A stretch of 23,149 nucleotides of DNA from CAVAWX01 sp963642995 (GCA_963642995.1 CAVIIZ010000025.1:1-23149); one strand, 5' to 3'. Shown: positions 14,373 to 21,927, counted from the first letter of the stretch. The notes: generated by a model not told the origin, from the letters alone. Numbers and translations are program-made.

Positions 14373-17009
14373 ATGGACATCCGGGCACGCGACATACACG
14401 TAGACGGCATCGTGCAGGGGGTGGGCTTGCGTCCCTTCGTGGCGCGGCTCGCCCGTGCGCGAGGCCTGCGCGGCTGGGTGAAAAACGCGCCCGACGGCGT
14501 CGACATCCACGTCGAGGCGCCTGCAGTGCAAAACGGCAAGGCAGGCGGCGCGGACGGCACGACGGCGGCCAATGCGGGAGCGGATGCGGAAGGGGCGCTC
14601 GACGCGTTCGCAGAGGCCCTGCGCGCGCAAGCGCCCGCCGCCGCGCGCATCGTCTCGTCGGACATGCGCGAGGCGGCGCCCGAGGGCTGCGAGGGCTTCG
14701 AGATACGCGCCTCGAAACGCGGCGGGACGCGCACGACGCTGGTCTCGCCGGACATCGCCACCTGCGACGCATGCCTGGCCGAGCTGTTCGACCCGGACGA
14801 CCGCCGCTACCACTACCCCTTCATCAACTGCACGAACTGCGGGCCGCGTTTCACCATCATCGACGAGCTGCCCTACGACAGGCCGTCCACCTCGATGCAC
14901 GAGTTCGAGATGTGCCCGGAGTGCGCCGCCGAATACGCCGACGAGGCAGACCGCCGCTACCACGCCCAACCCGACGCCTGTTTTTCCTGCGGTCCTGCGC
15001 TGTGGTTCGCCGAGGGGACAGGCGGCCCGGCGACGCGCGGAGACGGCGGCGCGGCGGACAATGGCGGCGCAAGCGCCGGCGGCACTCGGCGCGGCGCAAA
15101 AGCTCTGCGCAAAAAATCCGACGCATGCATACGCGCTGCGGCAGACGCGCTGCTCGCAGGCGAGGTGGTCGCGGTGAAGGGCCTGGGCGGCTGGCATCTG
15201 GCATGCGATGCGCGCGACGAGGAGGCGGTGTCTGCGCTACGGGTGCGCAAGCACCGTCCCTCAAAGCCGCTGGCCGTCATGGTGAAAGACCTCGCGGCGG
15301 CACGGGAGCTGTGCCACATCGGCGAAAAGGAGACGCATCTTCTACGCTCGCCCGCCCGTCCCATCGTCTTGCTGCACAAGCGCGAGGGCGCCCGGCTGGC
15401 GGCGGGTGTGGCGCTCGCGCTGCCCGAAATCGGCGTCATGCTGCCCTCCACGCCCGTGCAGCACCTGCTCCTCGATGCGCTGGGCGACGGCGCCGTGCTC
15501 GTCATGACCAGCGGCAACCGCAGCGGCGAGCCCATAGTGGCCGACGACGGCGAGGCGCTCGGCGCGCTTTCGGGCATCGCCGGCGCCTTCCTGGGCAACA
15601 ACCGCGCGATCGTGGCCCGCTACGACGACTCGGTGGTGCGCGTGCAACGCGGAAACGGGGCAAGCGAAACATCGGAGGAAAACGGCACATGCGGGGTGGG
15701 CGTGGAAAACGGCGCTGTCGGCAAGACCCGCGTGCAGCTCGTGCGCCGGGCACGGGGATACGCGCCCCTGCCCCTGTCCGTGCGGCCGGCATGCGGGGAG
15801 GCGGGCGCCGGCGCTACGGCAAAAGCCGGCGATGCGGCCGAAAACGCCGCGCCCCCTTTCACCATATTCGCAGCCGGCTCCGAGCAAAAGGCCACTTTCG
15901 CCTATCTCGCGACCTCGCACGGCGACGGGCGCGCCTGGGTCTCCCAGCACCTGGGCGACCTGGAGCACGTGGGGGCATGGCGCGCCTGGGAGGAGGCGAA
16001 GGGCCGCTACGAGGCGCTCTTCGACCTGCACGCAGACGCGCTGGCCTGCGACCTCCATCCCGAGTACCTGGCAAGCAAATGGGCGCGCGCGCAGGCACGG
16101 GAGACGGGCCTGCCCCTAGTGGAGGTGCAGCACCACCACGCGCACATCGCAGCCGTCATGGGAGAAAACGCGCTCGGCGGGCGCGTCCTCGGCGTGGCGC
16201 TCGACGGGACGGGATACGGGCCGGACGGCACGATATGGGGCTGCGAGCTGCTGGACGCCTCCCGCGAGGACTTCCGCCGCCTATGGCACCTGCCCGCGTT
16301 TTCCCTGCCCGGGGGCACGGCCGCCGTGCTGAAGCCGGAGCGCGCCGCCTTCGGCCTGCTTTCCGCCCGCAGCACCGACCCCGTGGCAGACGACGACCCC
16401 GCCGCCTGGATGAACCGGGCTTTCAGCATGGAAAACCCGCAGTGGCAGCCCTTCCTCGACGCGCTTTGCGGGCGAGGGCTCTACGCGCAGATGGTCGAGC
16501 GCCGCCTGAACTGCCCGTCCACTTCCTCGCTCGGCCGCCTCTTCGACGCAAGCGCCGTCCTGCTCGACGCGGCAGACGGCGGCCGGATAGGCTACGACGG
16601 CGAGCCCGCCTGCCTGCTCGAGGCGGCAGCCGCCCGCGAGTTGGAGGAAACGGGCGTCTCCCTGCCCGCGCCGCGCGAGATCGCGCGGCAAGCCGCATCC
16701 TGCCTTGCGCGCCTTGCCGCGGGCAAACCGCTCACAGCTTTCGCCGTCCACCTGCTCGTGGCGCAGACTATCATCGAGGCCTGCGGAAAAGCCCGAGAGG
16801 ACACGGGGCTTACGCGGGTCGCCCTGGGCGGCGGGTGCATGGTCAACCGCATCGTCCACACGCTGCTCGTCGGCGGCCTCGAGCAGCACGGCTTCACCGT
16901 GTACGAGAACATCGAGCTCGCCCCAAACGACGCGTGCCTGTCATACGGGCAGGCGGTCGTCGCGCAGGCGCGTCTCGTGGAAGGCGGCGCGGGCGCCGGG
17001 GCCGGTTGA
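14373..17009 (+). CDS. hypF: Carbamoyltransferase HypF (NiFe-hydrogenase maturation)
   Basis: 878 residues, on the long side for HypF. Domains in order: acylphosphatase (1-110) with VQGVGLRPF (Arg20) and GWVKNAPDGV (Asn38); two zinc fingers with cysteine pairs 131/134 and 153/156, then 181/184 and 203/206; a YrdC-like domain from about 250 (LAGEVVAVKGLGGWHLACDA, KHRPSKPLAVM, TSGNRSGEPI); and a Kae1-like domain from about 495 with the metal motif HHHAH at 587-591 and GGGCMVNRI near the end. It makes carbamoyl-adenylate from carbamoyl phosphate and ATP and passes the carbamoyl group to HypE for cyanide ligands. Extra Gly/Ala-rich insertions sit at about 51-75, 215-245 and 425-490. ATG 14373 is chosen because the acylphosphatase domain begins there; the open frame to 14316 crosses a hairpin. 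Confidence 0.96.
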   Translation: MDIRARDIHVDGIVQGVGLRPFVARLARARGLRGWVKNAPDGVDIHVEAPAVQNGKAGGADGTTAANAGADAEGALDAFAEALRAQAPAAARIVSSDMREAAPEGCEGFEIRASKRGGTRTTLVSPDIATCDACLAELFDPDDRRYHYPFINCTNCGPRFTIIDELPYDRPSTSMHEFEMCPECAAEYADEADRRYHAQPDACFSCGPALWFAEGTGGPATRGDGGAADNGGASAGGTRRGAKALRKKSDACIRAAADALLAGEVVAVKGLGGWHLACDARDEEAVSALRVRKHRPSKPLAVMVKDLAAARELCHIGEKETHLLRSPARPIVLLHKREGARLAAGVALALPEIGVMLPSTPVQHLLLDALGDGAVLVMTSGNRSGEPIVADDGEALGALSGIAGAFLGNNRAIVARYDDSVVRVQRGNGASETSEENGTCGVGVENGAVGKTRVQLVRRARGYAPLPLSVRPACGEAGAGATAKAGDAAENAAPPFTIFAAGSEQKATFAYLATSHGDGRAWVSQHLGDLEHVGAWRAWEEAKGRYEALFDLHADALACDLHPEYLASKWARAQARETGLPLVEVQHHHAHIAAVMGENALGGRVLGVALDGTGYGPDGTIWGCELLDASREDFRRLWHLPAFSLPGGTAAVLKPERAAFGLLSARSTDPVADDDPAAWMNRAFSMENPQWQPFLDALCGRGLYAQMVERRLNCPSTSSLGRLFDASAVLLDAADGGRIGYDGEPACLLEAAAARELEETGVSLPAPREIARQAASCLARLAAGKPLTAFAVHLLVAQTIIEACGKAREDTGLTRVALGGGCMVNRIVHTLLVGGLEQHGFTVYENIELAPNDACLSYGQAVVAQARLVEGGAGAGAG

Positions 17010-17110
17010 CGCCGGAGCCGGTTGGAAACCCGCGCCGGCAGGCGTCTGGCCGGCGGGCCTGCGCATCGCAGATGGGGGCGGCGACAAAACGCAAGACGAA
17101 GGAGGGGCGC

Positions 17111-17377
17111 ATGTGCCTGGCGATACCGGCGAAAGTGCTGGATAGAAAAGAAAACGGGATGGCCGAGGTCGATATCCTCGGGGTCACGCGCGAAGTGTGC
17201 CTCGACCTCGTGCCGCGCGCGGAGGAGGGCGGCTACGTGCTCGTGCACGCGGGATACGCCATCGAGGTGGTCGACGAGCGCTACGCGCAAGAGACCCTCG
17301 ACCTCATCCGCGAGATGCCCGACCTCGTGGACGCCGATCACCCGGGCATGGGCGGCGGCGTTTTCACGGCAAGCTGA
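17111..17377 (+). CDS. hypC: Hydrogenase maturation chaperone HypC
   Basis: 88 residues starting MCLAIPAKV; Cys2 at the exposed N-terminus is the essential HypC/HupF ligand that holds the Fe(CN)2CO unit with HypD. The rest is the small OB-like barrel with ILGVTREVCLDLVP and GYVLVHAGYAIEVVDE. GGAGGGGCGC stands directly before the ATG. It lies 101 bp after hypF, a GC-rich stretch with several short inverted repeats but no gene, and 14 bp before hypD, so hypC and hypD are surely co-transcribed. The C-terminal tail (DHPGMGGGVFTAS) is slightly longer than usual. Clear call. Confidence 0.96.
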   Translation: MCLAIPAKVLDRKENGMAEVDILGVTREVCLDLVPRAEEGGYVLVHAGYAIEVVDERYAQETLDLIREMPDLVDADHPGMGGGVFTAS

Positions 17378-17391
17378 AGGAGGGGGCGAAC

Positions 17392-18498
17392 ATGGCGCTC
17401 GACTTGACGGCGTTTCGCGACCCGGCGCTCGGGCGCGAGCTGATAGAGGCCATACGCGAGACGGCGCCGCGTGCGGCGCGAGAGTGCGGCGGCACAGTGC
17501 ACCTGATGGAGGTGTGCGGCACGCATACCGTGGCCATCGCGCGCAACGGCTTTCGCTCCATCTTGCCCGATTGCGTGAAGCTGGTGAGCGGGCCGGGATG
17601 CCCCGTGTGCGTGACGGCCAACAGCGATATCGACACCGTCATCGCGCTTGCCCGCATCGACGGCCTCATCCTGACGACCTTCGGCGACATGAAGCGCGTG
17701 CCCGGCTCGACCAGCTCGTTGTCGGCAGAGCAGGCGGCCGGTCGCGATGTGCGCATCGTGTACTCGCCTCTCGACGCGTTGAAGATCGCCGCCGACAACC
17801 CGCAGCGCGAAGTCGTGTTCGTGGGGGTCGGCTTCGAGACGACCACGCCGCTGGTCGCCGCCGCCGTGCGCCGTGCCGAGGGGATGGGGCTGAAAAACTT
17901 CAGCGTGTTCGCGGCGCACAAGACCGTGCCCGCCACGCTGGCCGCGCTCGTGGACGACCCGGCGGTGGCGCTCGACGCCCTCATCTTGCCGGGGCACGTC
18001 TCCACCATCATCGGGGTGAGGCCCTACGAGTTCTTGGCCGCCCGGCACGGCATCCCGGGCGTGGTCACCGGCTTCGAGCCCATCGACTTGCTCAGCTCGT
18101 TTCTGCTGCTGCTGAAGATGCTCGCCGAAGGGGAGCCGAAGGTGGTGAACGACTATTCCCGCGCCGTCGCCGATGCGGGCAACGTCACCGCGCAAGAAGC
18201 GATCGCCGAGGTCTTCGAACCGTGCGACGCCGTCTGGCGGGGGCTGGGCCTCATACCCGCAAGCGGATACGCGTTACGCGAGAAATATGCCGCCTTCGAC
18301 GCGGTGAAGCGCTTCTCGCCTTCAGTGGAGCCGACCGTCGAGCCACGCGGCTGCCGCTGCGGCGACGTGCTGCGCGGCTGCATGGCGCCCGACGAGTGCC
18401 CCCTGTTCGCGCGCACGTGCACACCCGGAAACCCCGTCGGCCCGTGCATGGTCTCCAGCGAGGGCAGCTGCGCCGCGTTCTACAAGTACCTGCGCTGA
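17392..18498 (+). CDS. hypD: Hydrogenase maturation iron-sulfur protein HypD
   Basis: 368 residues, the standard length. All marks are present: MEVCGTHT with Cys42, SGPGCPVCVT with Cys70 and Cys73, the GVGFETTTP and LPGHVSTIIG segments, and the C-terminal cluster-binding region CRCGDVLRGC, DECPLFARTC. HypD holds a 4Fe-4S cluster and a redox-active thiol pair and, with HypC, is the scaffold on which iron receives CN and CO before transfer to the hydrogenase large subunit. AAGGAGG lies upstream of the ATG at good spacing. hypE, which commonly follows hypD, is absent: the next gene points the other way. Confidence 0.97.
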   Translation: MALDLTAFRDPALGRELIEAIRETAPRAARECGGTVHLMEVCGTHTVAIARNGFRSILPDCVKLVSGPGCPVCVTANSDIDTVIALARIDGLILTTFGDMKRVPGSTSSLSAEQAAGRDVRIVYSPLDALKIAADNPQREVVFVGVGFETTTPLVAAAVRRAEGMGLKNFSVFAAHKTVPATLAALVDDPAVALDALILPGHVSTIIGVRPYEFLAARHGIPGVVTGFEPIDLLSSFLLLLKMLAEGEPKVVNDYSRAVADAGNVTAQEAIAEVFEPCDAVWRGLGLIPASGYALREKYAAFDAVKRFSPSVEPTVEPRGCRCGDVLRGCMAPDECPLFARTCTPGNPVGPCMVSSEGSCAAFYKYLR

Positions 18499-18570
18499 CG
18501 GCACGCCGGCCTAGGACGCCTGAAAAGGCGGCTTCGGTCAACGGAGGCGATTGCGAGAAAGCGGCGTGCC
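18499..18570. terminator. Nested inverted repeats between convergent hypD and the antitoxin gene
   Basis: CGCCT-GAAA-AGGCG (18517-18530) is a small perfect hairpin. It is enclosed by CGGCACGCC (18499-18507) and GGCGTGCC (18563-18570). Lying between convergent genes, it may end both transcripts; there is no T-run, so efficiency is doubtful. Confidence 0.35.
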
Positions 18571-18599
18571 CGGGTGCCCGACGGCGGATTTTCGCCTGT

Positions 18600-18881
18600 T
18601 CACGCCGTGGCCATGAGGGCATCGGCGAGAATCGCGCGGGCATATGCGCCCGTGGATTTGCCCTCCGCCTTCGCTTCCCTCTCGAGCGCCCGTTTCATGG
18701 CGACAGGGACTTTGAGGGAAAGCGTCACCGTCTCCGGCGTAGATTTCGGAAGCCTGCCCTCGACGACATCGCCGACGTTGACCCATCCGTCGGGCCATTC
18801 GTCACGTTCCAGAGCGCTTTCCCAGCCGGCGATCATCTCATCGGTGACGACCTTGCCGTTCTCGGCGACAATCTCGCTCAT
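18600..18881 (-). CDS. Antitoxin of a type II module, ribbon-helix-helix protein
   Basis: 93 residues. The start is ATG 18881, with GGAGG 5 nt upstream and a 4-nt ATGA overlap with the end of the toxin gene, so the pair is translationally coupled. The C-terminal part (about 50-90: a strand TVTLSLKVP, helix AMKRALEREAKAEGK, then STGAYARAILADAL) is a ribbon-helix-helix DNA-binding fold. The N-terminal 45 residues (VVTDEMIAGWESALERDEWPDGWVNVGDVVEGRLP) include the GRLP-type linker and probably wrap the toxin. It should neutralise the toxin and, as a dimer, repress the operon through the site at 19164-19184. Which toxin superfamily it pairs with is uncertain. The antitoxin call rests on fold, coupling and position. 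Confidence 0.8.
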   Translation of the reverse strand: MSEIVAENGKVVTDEMIAGWESALERDEWPDGWVNVGDVVEGRLPKSTPETVTLSLKVPVAMKRALEREAKAEGKSTGAYARAILADALMATA

Positions 18882-19138
18882 GCCTGCCTCCATCCCAGCT
18901 CGCGTTTGAACTTCTTCGTCGGCGGCGTCATCGCGTGGAACACGCACCACGCGCCGTCGACATCCATGAACCCTATCAACTCGGCAAAGCTCCCGTCGGG
19001 AAGCGAGCCGACGGAAATCCAAAGCGGTGGGTCGTCGGTGCCGTTGCGTTGGCGGCACCTGATCGGATTCTCCCACGCATACGCCACTTCCCTTCGGGTG
19101 AGCCCATGCCTGAGGGCGTTCCCGTGAACTCTGACCAC
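18878..19138 (-). CDS. Putative toxin of a type II toxin-antitoxin module (uncharacterised family)
   Basis: 86 residues, start GTG 19138 with AGGA 8 nt upstream. Visible marks: HGLTRREVAYAWENPI near residues 11-26, a strand WISVGSLPDGSFAELIGFMD and the ending WCVFHAMTPPTKKF. The H-G-[IL]-[ST]-x-x-x-[IV] plus NP, then [VI]-[IF]-H-A-M and K-[KF]-F layout recalls small actinobacterial proteins found beside ribbon-helix-helix partners, with a BrnT/DUF4258-like fold. BrnT and RelE-like relatives are ribonucleases, so mRNA cleavage is the leading guess, but catalytic residues are not established; His11 and His69 would be candidates. The toxin gene comes first, as in higBA and brnTA, with the antitoxin overlapping by 4 nt. 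Confidence 0.7.
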   Translation of the reverse strand: MVRVHGNALRHGLTRREVAYAWENPIRCRQRNGTDDPPLWISVGSLPDGSFAELIGFMDVDGAWCVFHAMTPPTKKFKRELGWRQA

Positions 19139-19163
19139 TATCGGCTTCCTTTCCTTCCCAAAG

Positions 19164-19184
19164 AGTATACCTAATCAGTATACC
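19164..19184 (-). promoter_or_regulatory. Promoter/operator of the toxin-antitoxin operon: two GGTATACT repeats
   Basis: GGTATACT occurs twice on the minus strand (19177-19184 and 19164-19171) with a 13-bp period. Each contains the palindrome GTATAC and a near-consensus -10 hexamer TATACT. The second copy ends 25 bp before the GTG start. Repeats over the -10 are the usual layout for autorepression by a ribbon-helix-helix antitoxin. The -35 is not clear. Confidence 0.6.
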
Positions 19185-19340
19185 TCATTGAGCACCAATC
19201 CTTGGTGGAATCGACGTCAAAGTCTGTGATGCAACCGCATCCGGCGAAAAGCGCCCGCCGACTTATCGGGGGGGATCAGCATGCATCACCGGATGTGCCT
19301 TCTCCCCTCCACGTCATGGATCATTTCTCGTCCGCGCACA

Positions 19341-19376
19341 AAAAAACGCGGACCGCCGCAGCGATCCGCGTTTTTG
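19341..19376 (-). terminator. Strong intrinsic terminator after rplA, bidirectional
   Basis: AAAAACGCGGA (19342-19352) pairs perfectly with TCCGCGTTTTT (19365-19375), giving a GC core flanked by A-run and T-run on both strands. It ends the rplK-rplA transcript. The stretch 19185-19340 between it and the toxin-antitoxin promoter holds no gene; it has only a distant 7-bp inverted repeat, TGATGCA/TGCATCA, at 19227 and 19282. Confidence 0.9.
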
Positions 19377-19418
19377 CCATCCGGCCGCGACAGCCGGCTC
19401 GAAGCTTGCATCGACCTC

Positions 19419-20126
19419 TCAGGCCTCGGTGTAGCCCTTCGTCACGTCGGGGTTCACGGGCACGCCAGGCCCCATGGTAGACGACATCGAGACGCTCTTC
19501 ACATAGCGCCCCTTGGCCGCGTTCGGCTTGGCGCGCAAGATCTCGTCGTAGAGGGCGCCGTAGTTCTCGGCGAGCTTGGTCGGCTCGAAACTTGCCTTGC
19601 CGATGATCACGTGGCAGATGCCGAAGCGGTCGGCGCGGTACTCCACCTTGCCGCCCTTCAAATCGGCGACGGCCTTGGCCACGTCCTGCGTGACGGTGCC
19701 CAGCTTGGGGTTGGGCATCAGGTTGCGAGGTCCCAAGACCTTGCCCAGGCGCCCGACCTTGCTCATCATGTCCGGCGTGGCCACCGTGGCGTCGAAGTCG
19801 ATCTTGCCGGCCTGCACATCGGCGACCAAATCGTCCGAGCCCACGATGTCGGCGCCTGCGGCCTGCGCCTCCTTGGCCTTCTCGCCTTCCGCGAAGACGG
19901 CCACGCGCACGGTCTTGCCCGTGCCGTTGGGCAAGCTGATCGAGCCGCGCACCTGCTGGTCGGCCTGGCGCGTGTCGATGCCCAGGCGGAAATGCACCTC
20001 GACGGTCTCGTCGAACTTGGCCTTCGCGTTGTCCTTCACGAACTGGACGGCCGCAAGCGGAGTGTAGAGCTTGTCCGCCTCAACCTTTTCCGCGACCTCG
20101 CGGTAGTTCTTTCCGTGCTTTGCCAT
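19419..20126 (-). CDS. rplA: 50S ribosomal protein L1
   Basis: 235 residues, the usual length. The family signature is present as GKVLGPRNLMPNPKLGTVT, with the two-domain L1 layout around it (IDTRQADQQVRGSISLPNGTGK; FEPTKLAENYGALYDEI). L1 binds 23S rRNA at the E-site stalk and in many bacteria represses the rplK-rplA operon by binding its leader. ATG 20126 is chosen: GGAGG lies 9 nt upstream, and the possible start at 20156 would overlap that site. It follows rplK with a 109-bp gap that holds an imperfect hairpin, and ends at a strong terminator. Confidence 0.98.
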   Translation of the reverse strand: MAKHGKNYREVAEKVEADKLYTPLAAVQFVKDNAKAKFDETVEVHFRLGIDTRQADQQVRGSISLPNGTGKTVRVAVFAEGEKAKEAQAAGADIVGSDDLVADVQAGKIDFDATVATPDMMSKVGRLGKVLGPRNLMPNPKLGTVTQDVAKAVADLKGGKVEYRADRFGICHVIIGKASFEPTKLAENYGALYDEILRAKPNAAKGRYVKSVSMSSTMGPGVPVNPDVTKGYTEA

Positions 20127-20186
20127 TTCCAAAAACCTCCTTCGTGGTGCAAGCAAGCCGCTTCACGCGCGCTCTCCCACTCTCAT

Positions 20187-20211
20187 GCGGCCTTTCCTCG
20201 TGAAAAGCCGC
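20187..20211 (-). repeat. Imperfect hairpin in the rplK-rplA spacer
   Basis: GCGGCTTTT and AAAGGCCGC on the minus strand pair with one mismatch around an approximately 7-nt loop. It lies 61 bp before rplA and could tune rplA expression; this is a guess from position. Confidence 0.3.
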
Positions 20212-20235
20212 GGATTGCCCTGCAAGTCGAACGCG

Positions 20236-20673
20236 TTAGTCGAGCGCGCCCTCTTCGATGGTCACGCCCATGGAGCGCGCCGTGCCCGCGACGATCTTCA
20301 TCGCGGCCTGCACGTCGTTGGCGTTCAAGTCGGGCAGCTTCGTCTCGGCGATCTCTTGCAGTTGCGCCTTCGACAGCTGGCCGACCTTTTCGCTTTGCGG
20401 CACGGCCGAGCCGCTCTTCAGCTTCAGCGCCTCTTTGATCAGCACGGCAGCCGGCGGCGTCTTGGTGATGAAGTCGAAGGTCTTGTCCTCGTAGACGGTG
20501 ATCTCGACCGGGATGATGGTGTTGCCCTTGTCCTGCGTCGCAGCGTTGAACGCCTGGCAGAACTGCATGATGTTCACGCCGTGGGCGCCGAGGGCAGGCC
20601 CTACCGGGGGAGCCGGGTTTGCCTGACCCGCAGGGATTTGAAGTTTGATGATGCTATCTACTTCTTTTGCCAT
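20236..20673 (-). CDS. rplK: 50S ribosomal protein L11
   Basis: 145 residues from ATG 20673. The L11 N-terminal domain KLQIPAGQANPAPPVGPALG and the C-terminal rRNA-binding domain (TKTPPAAVLIKEALKLKSGS, ANDVQAAMKIVAGTARSMG) are clear. L11 forms the base of the L7/L12 stalk and the thiostrepton and RelA-sensing region. A start at 20691 (MSEDKA...) is open, but the family begins right at the AKEVDSIIKLQ segment and GAGG precedes 20673. The 137-bp gap up to nusG (20674-20810) has several inverted repeats and probably holds the L11 leader; no promoter is clear enough to call. Confidence 0.97.
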   Translation of the reverse strand: MAKEVDSIIKLQIPAGQANPAPPVGPALGAHGVNIMQFCQAFNAATQDKGNTIIPVEITVYEDKTFDFITKTPPAAVLIKEALKLKSGSAVPQSEKVGQLSKAQLQEIAETKLPDLNANDVQAAMKIVAGTARSMGVTIEEGALD

Positions 20674-20810
20674 TGCCTTGTCCTCACTCATCTCGCGCAC
20701 GCGGCTTGCGCGCGCGGTTTGCACTCTTTATGGAAAACGCGCCCTCTTACGCGCGAGAAGCCCGCCCTCCACATGGGCGGCACGCGAGAGGATGCGCGAG
20801 TTCTTTCACC

Positions 20811-21353
20811 TTAAATCTTTGCCACCTGCTCAAATGACAACTCGACCGGCGTCTCGCGCCCGAAGATGCTGACCATGACCTTGACCTTGCCGGACTCGGG
20901 GCTGACTTCGGAAATCGTGCCGTCGAAATCGGCCAGCGGCCCGGAAACGACGCGCACGACCTGGCCTTCCACCAGATCGGTCGTGGTCTTTTTCGCCACG
21001 GTGCCGCCCGTCTTGTGAGCGCCGCGCTTGGTCATCTTCTCGAATTCCTCGCGCGACAGCGGCTCGGGTTGGCCTTCCGCGCCGACATAGCCCGTCACGC
21101 CGTTGACGTTGTGCACGGCCACCTGCGTGCGATCGTCGAGATCCATGCGCAGCAAGACATAGCCGGGAAAGACCTTCTTCTCGGTCGTCACGCGCCTGCC
21201 GCCGTCGCGGATCTCGGTGACCTCCTCGGTCGGGATCAAGACCTCGAAGATGTTGTCCTCGAAGCCCTGGGTCGCGATCATGCGCTCGATGTTTTGCTTG
21301 ACCTTGTTCTCGTATCCGGAATAGGTGTGAATGACGTACCACTTCTTTGACAT
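20811..21353 (-). CDS. nusG: Transcription termination/antitermination protein NusG
   Basis: 180 residues. The NGN domain opens with KKWYVIHTYSGYENKVKQNIE and includes KVFPGYVLLRMDL; after a linker (PLSREEFEKMTKRGAHKTGG) comes the KOW domain VEGQVVRVVSGPLADFDGTISEVS, ending SFEQVAKI. It binds RNA polymerase, affects pausing and Rho termination, and couples to the ribosome through S10. The upstream GGAGTAGG supports the ATG at 21353. It starts 16 bp after secE; the secE-nusG-rplK-rplA order is universal in bacteria. Nothing odd. Confidence 0.98.
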   Translation of the reverse strand: MSKKWYVIHTYSGYENKVKQNIERMIATQGFEDNIFEVLIPTEEVTEIRDGGRRVTTEKKVFPGYVLLRMDLDDRTQVAVHNVNGVTGYVGAEGQPEPLSREEFEKMTKRGAHKTGGTVAKKTTTDLVEGQVVRVVSGPLADFDGTISEVSPESGKVKVMVSIFGRETPVELSFEQVAKI

Positions 21354-21369
21354 GAAAACCTACTCCCCG

Positions 21370-21810
21370 CTACGCCAAACCGGCGATCCAGTCCAGCGGA
21401 ATGACGACGATGTTGTCGATGATGGCGATGTAGACGCCGAAGAAGATGAGCGCGCCCACGACGATGAAGCTCGCGTTGATCAGCTCCTGGCGGGTCGGCC
21501 AGGTGACACGCCGCATCTCGGCACGCACTTCGCCCAGGTAGTTCTTTATGCGGGTGAAGATGCCGACCTTTTTGGGCTTGCCGGATGCATCGCGTGCCGG
21601 CGTCTGCTTCGAGGCGGACGTGGCAGTGGTCTTTTGCGTGGGTTTTTTCTTTGCGTAGATGGAGGTTTCCGTGCCGGTCTTGCCGGTTTTCTTGCGGGAC
21701 TTCTCGGACTTGGCCTTGGCAGCCTTCGCGCCCTTGGCGCCCTTCGACGCGTCCTCGCCGGCGGCGCCCTTCGCGTCTTTGGCGGTGTCGTCGTTTTTTT
21801 TCAAAGCCAT
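21370..21810 (-). CDS. secE: Preprotein translocase subunit SecE with long basic N-terminal extension
   Basis: 146 residues. The core is residues 82-140: amphipathic IFTRIKNYLGEVRAEMRRVTWPTRQELINAS followed by a single membrane helix (about 113-137). This is the minimal SecE that clamps SecY. The first 80 residues are a disordered Lys/Ala/Thr-rich extension (KGAKGAKAAKAK, KKTGKTG, KKKPTQKTT), longer than in most bacteria but seen in actinobacteria. ATG 21810 is chosen; the frame is open to 21960 but runs into the tRNA gene. The Shine-Dalgarno sequence is weak (GGAAAG at 9-10 nt). Confidence 0.95.
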   Translation of the reverse strand: MALKKNDDTAKDAKGAAGEDASKGAKGAKAAKAKSEKSRKKTGKTGTETSIYAKKKPTQKTTATSASKQTPARDASGKPKKVGIFTRIKNYLGEVRAEMRRVTWPTRQELINASFIVVGALIFFGVYIAIIDNIVVIPLDWIAGLA

Positions 21811-21845
21811 AGTAGAAAACTTTCCATCCGTCGTGCGTTCATGGA

Positions 21846-21867
21846 CGCATGCCGTCTGCGGCATGCG
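21846..21867. repeat. Perfect 9-bp hairpin between tRNA-Trp and secE
   Basis: CGCATGCCG (21846-21854) and CGGCATGCG (21859-21867) pair fully around a 4-nt loop. It lies 36 bp upstream of secE and 60 bp past the tRNA 3' end. It may mark RNA processing between tRNA and mRNA, or attenuate read-through. No T-run. Confidence 0.5.
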
Positions 21868-21927
21868 CTGTTCTCTGGTGCGGCAACGACCAAAAAGAGC
21901 CGTCGCGCGTATCTCGCGTCTCGCATC

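Noticed and set aside
14357..17377. A 1006-residue frame that appears to fuse a long protein to HypC
   Set aside because: Only the last part, from 17111, is real HypC. The rest is an off-frame reading of hypF.
19227..19288. TGATGCA/TGCATCA inverted repeat with a 48-bp loop as an insertion-site end
   Set aside because: Too short and too far apart to separate from chance; no flanking duplication seen.
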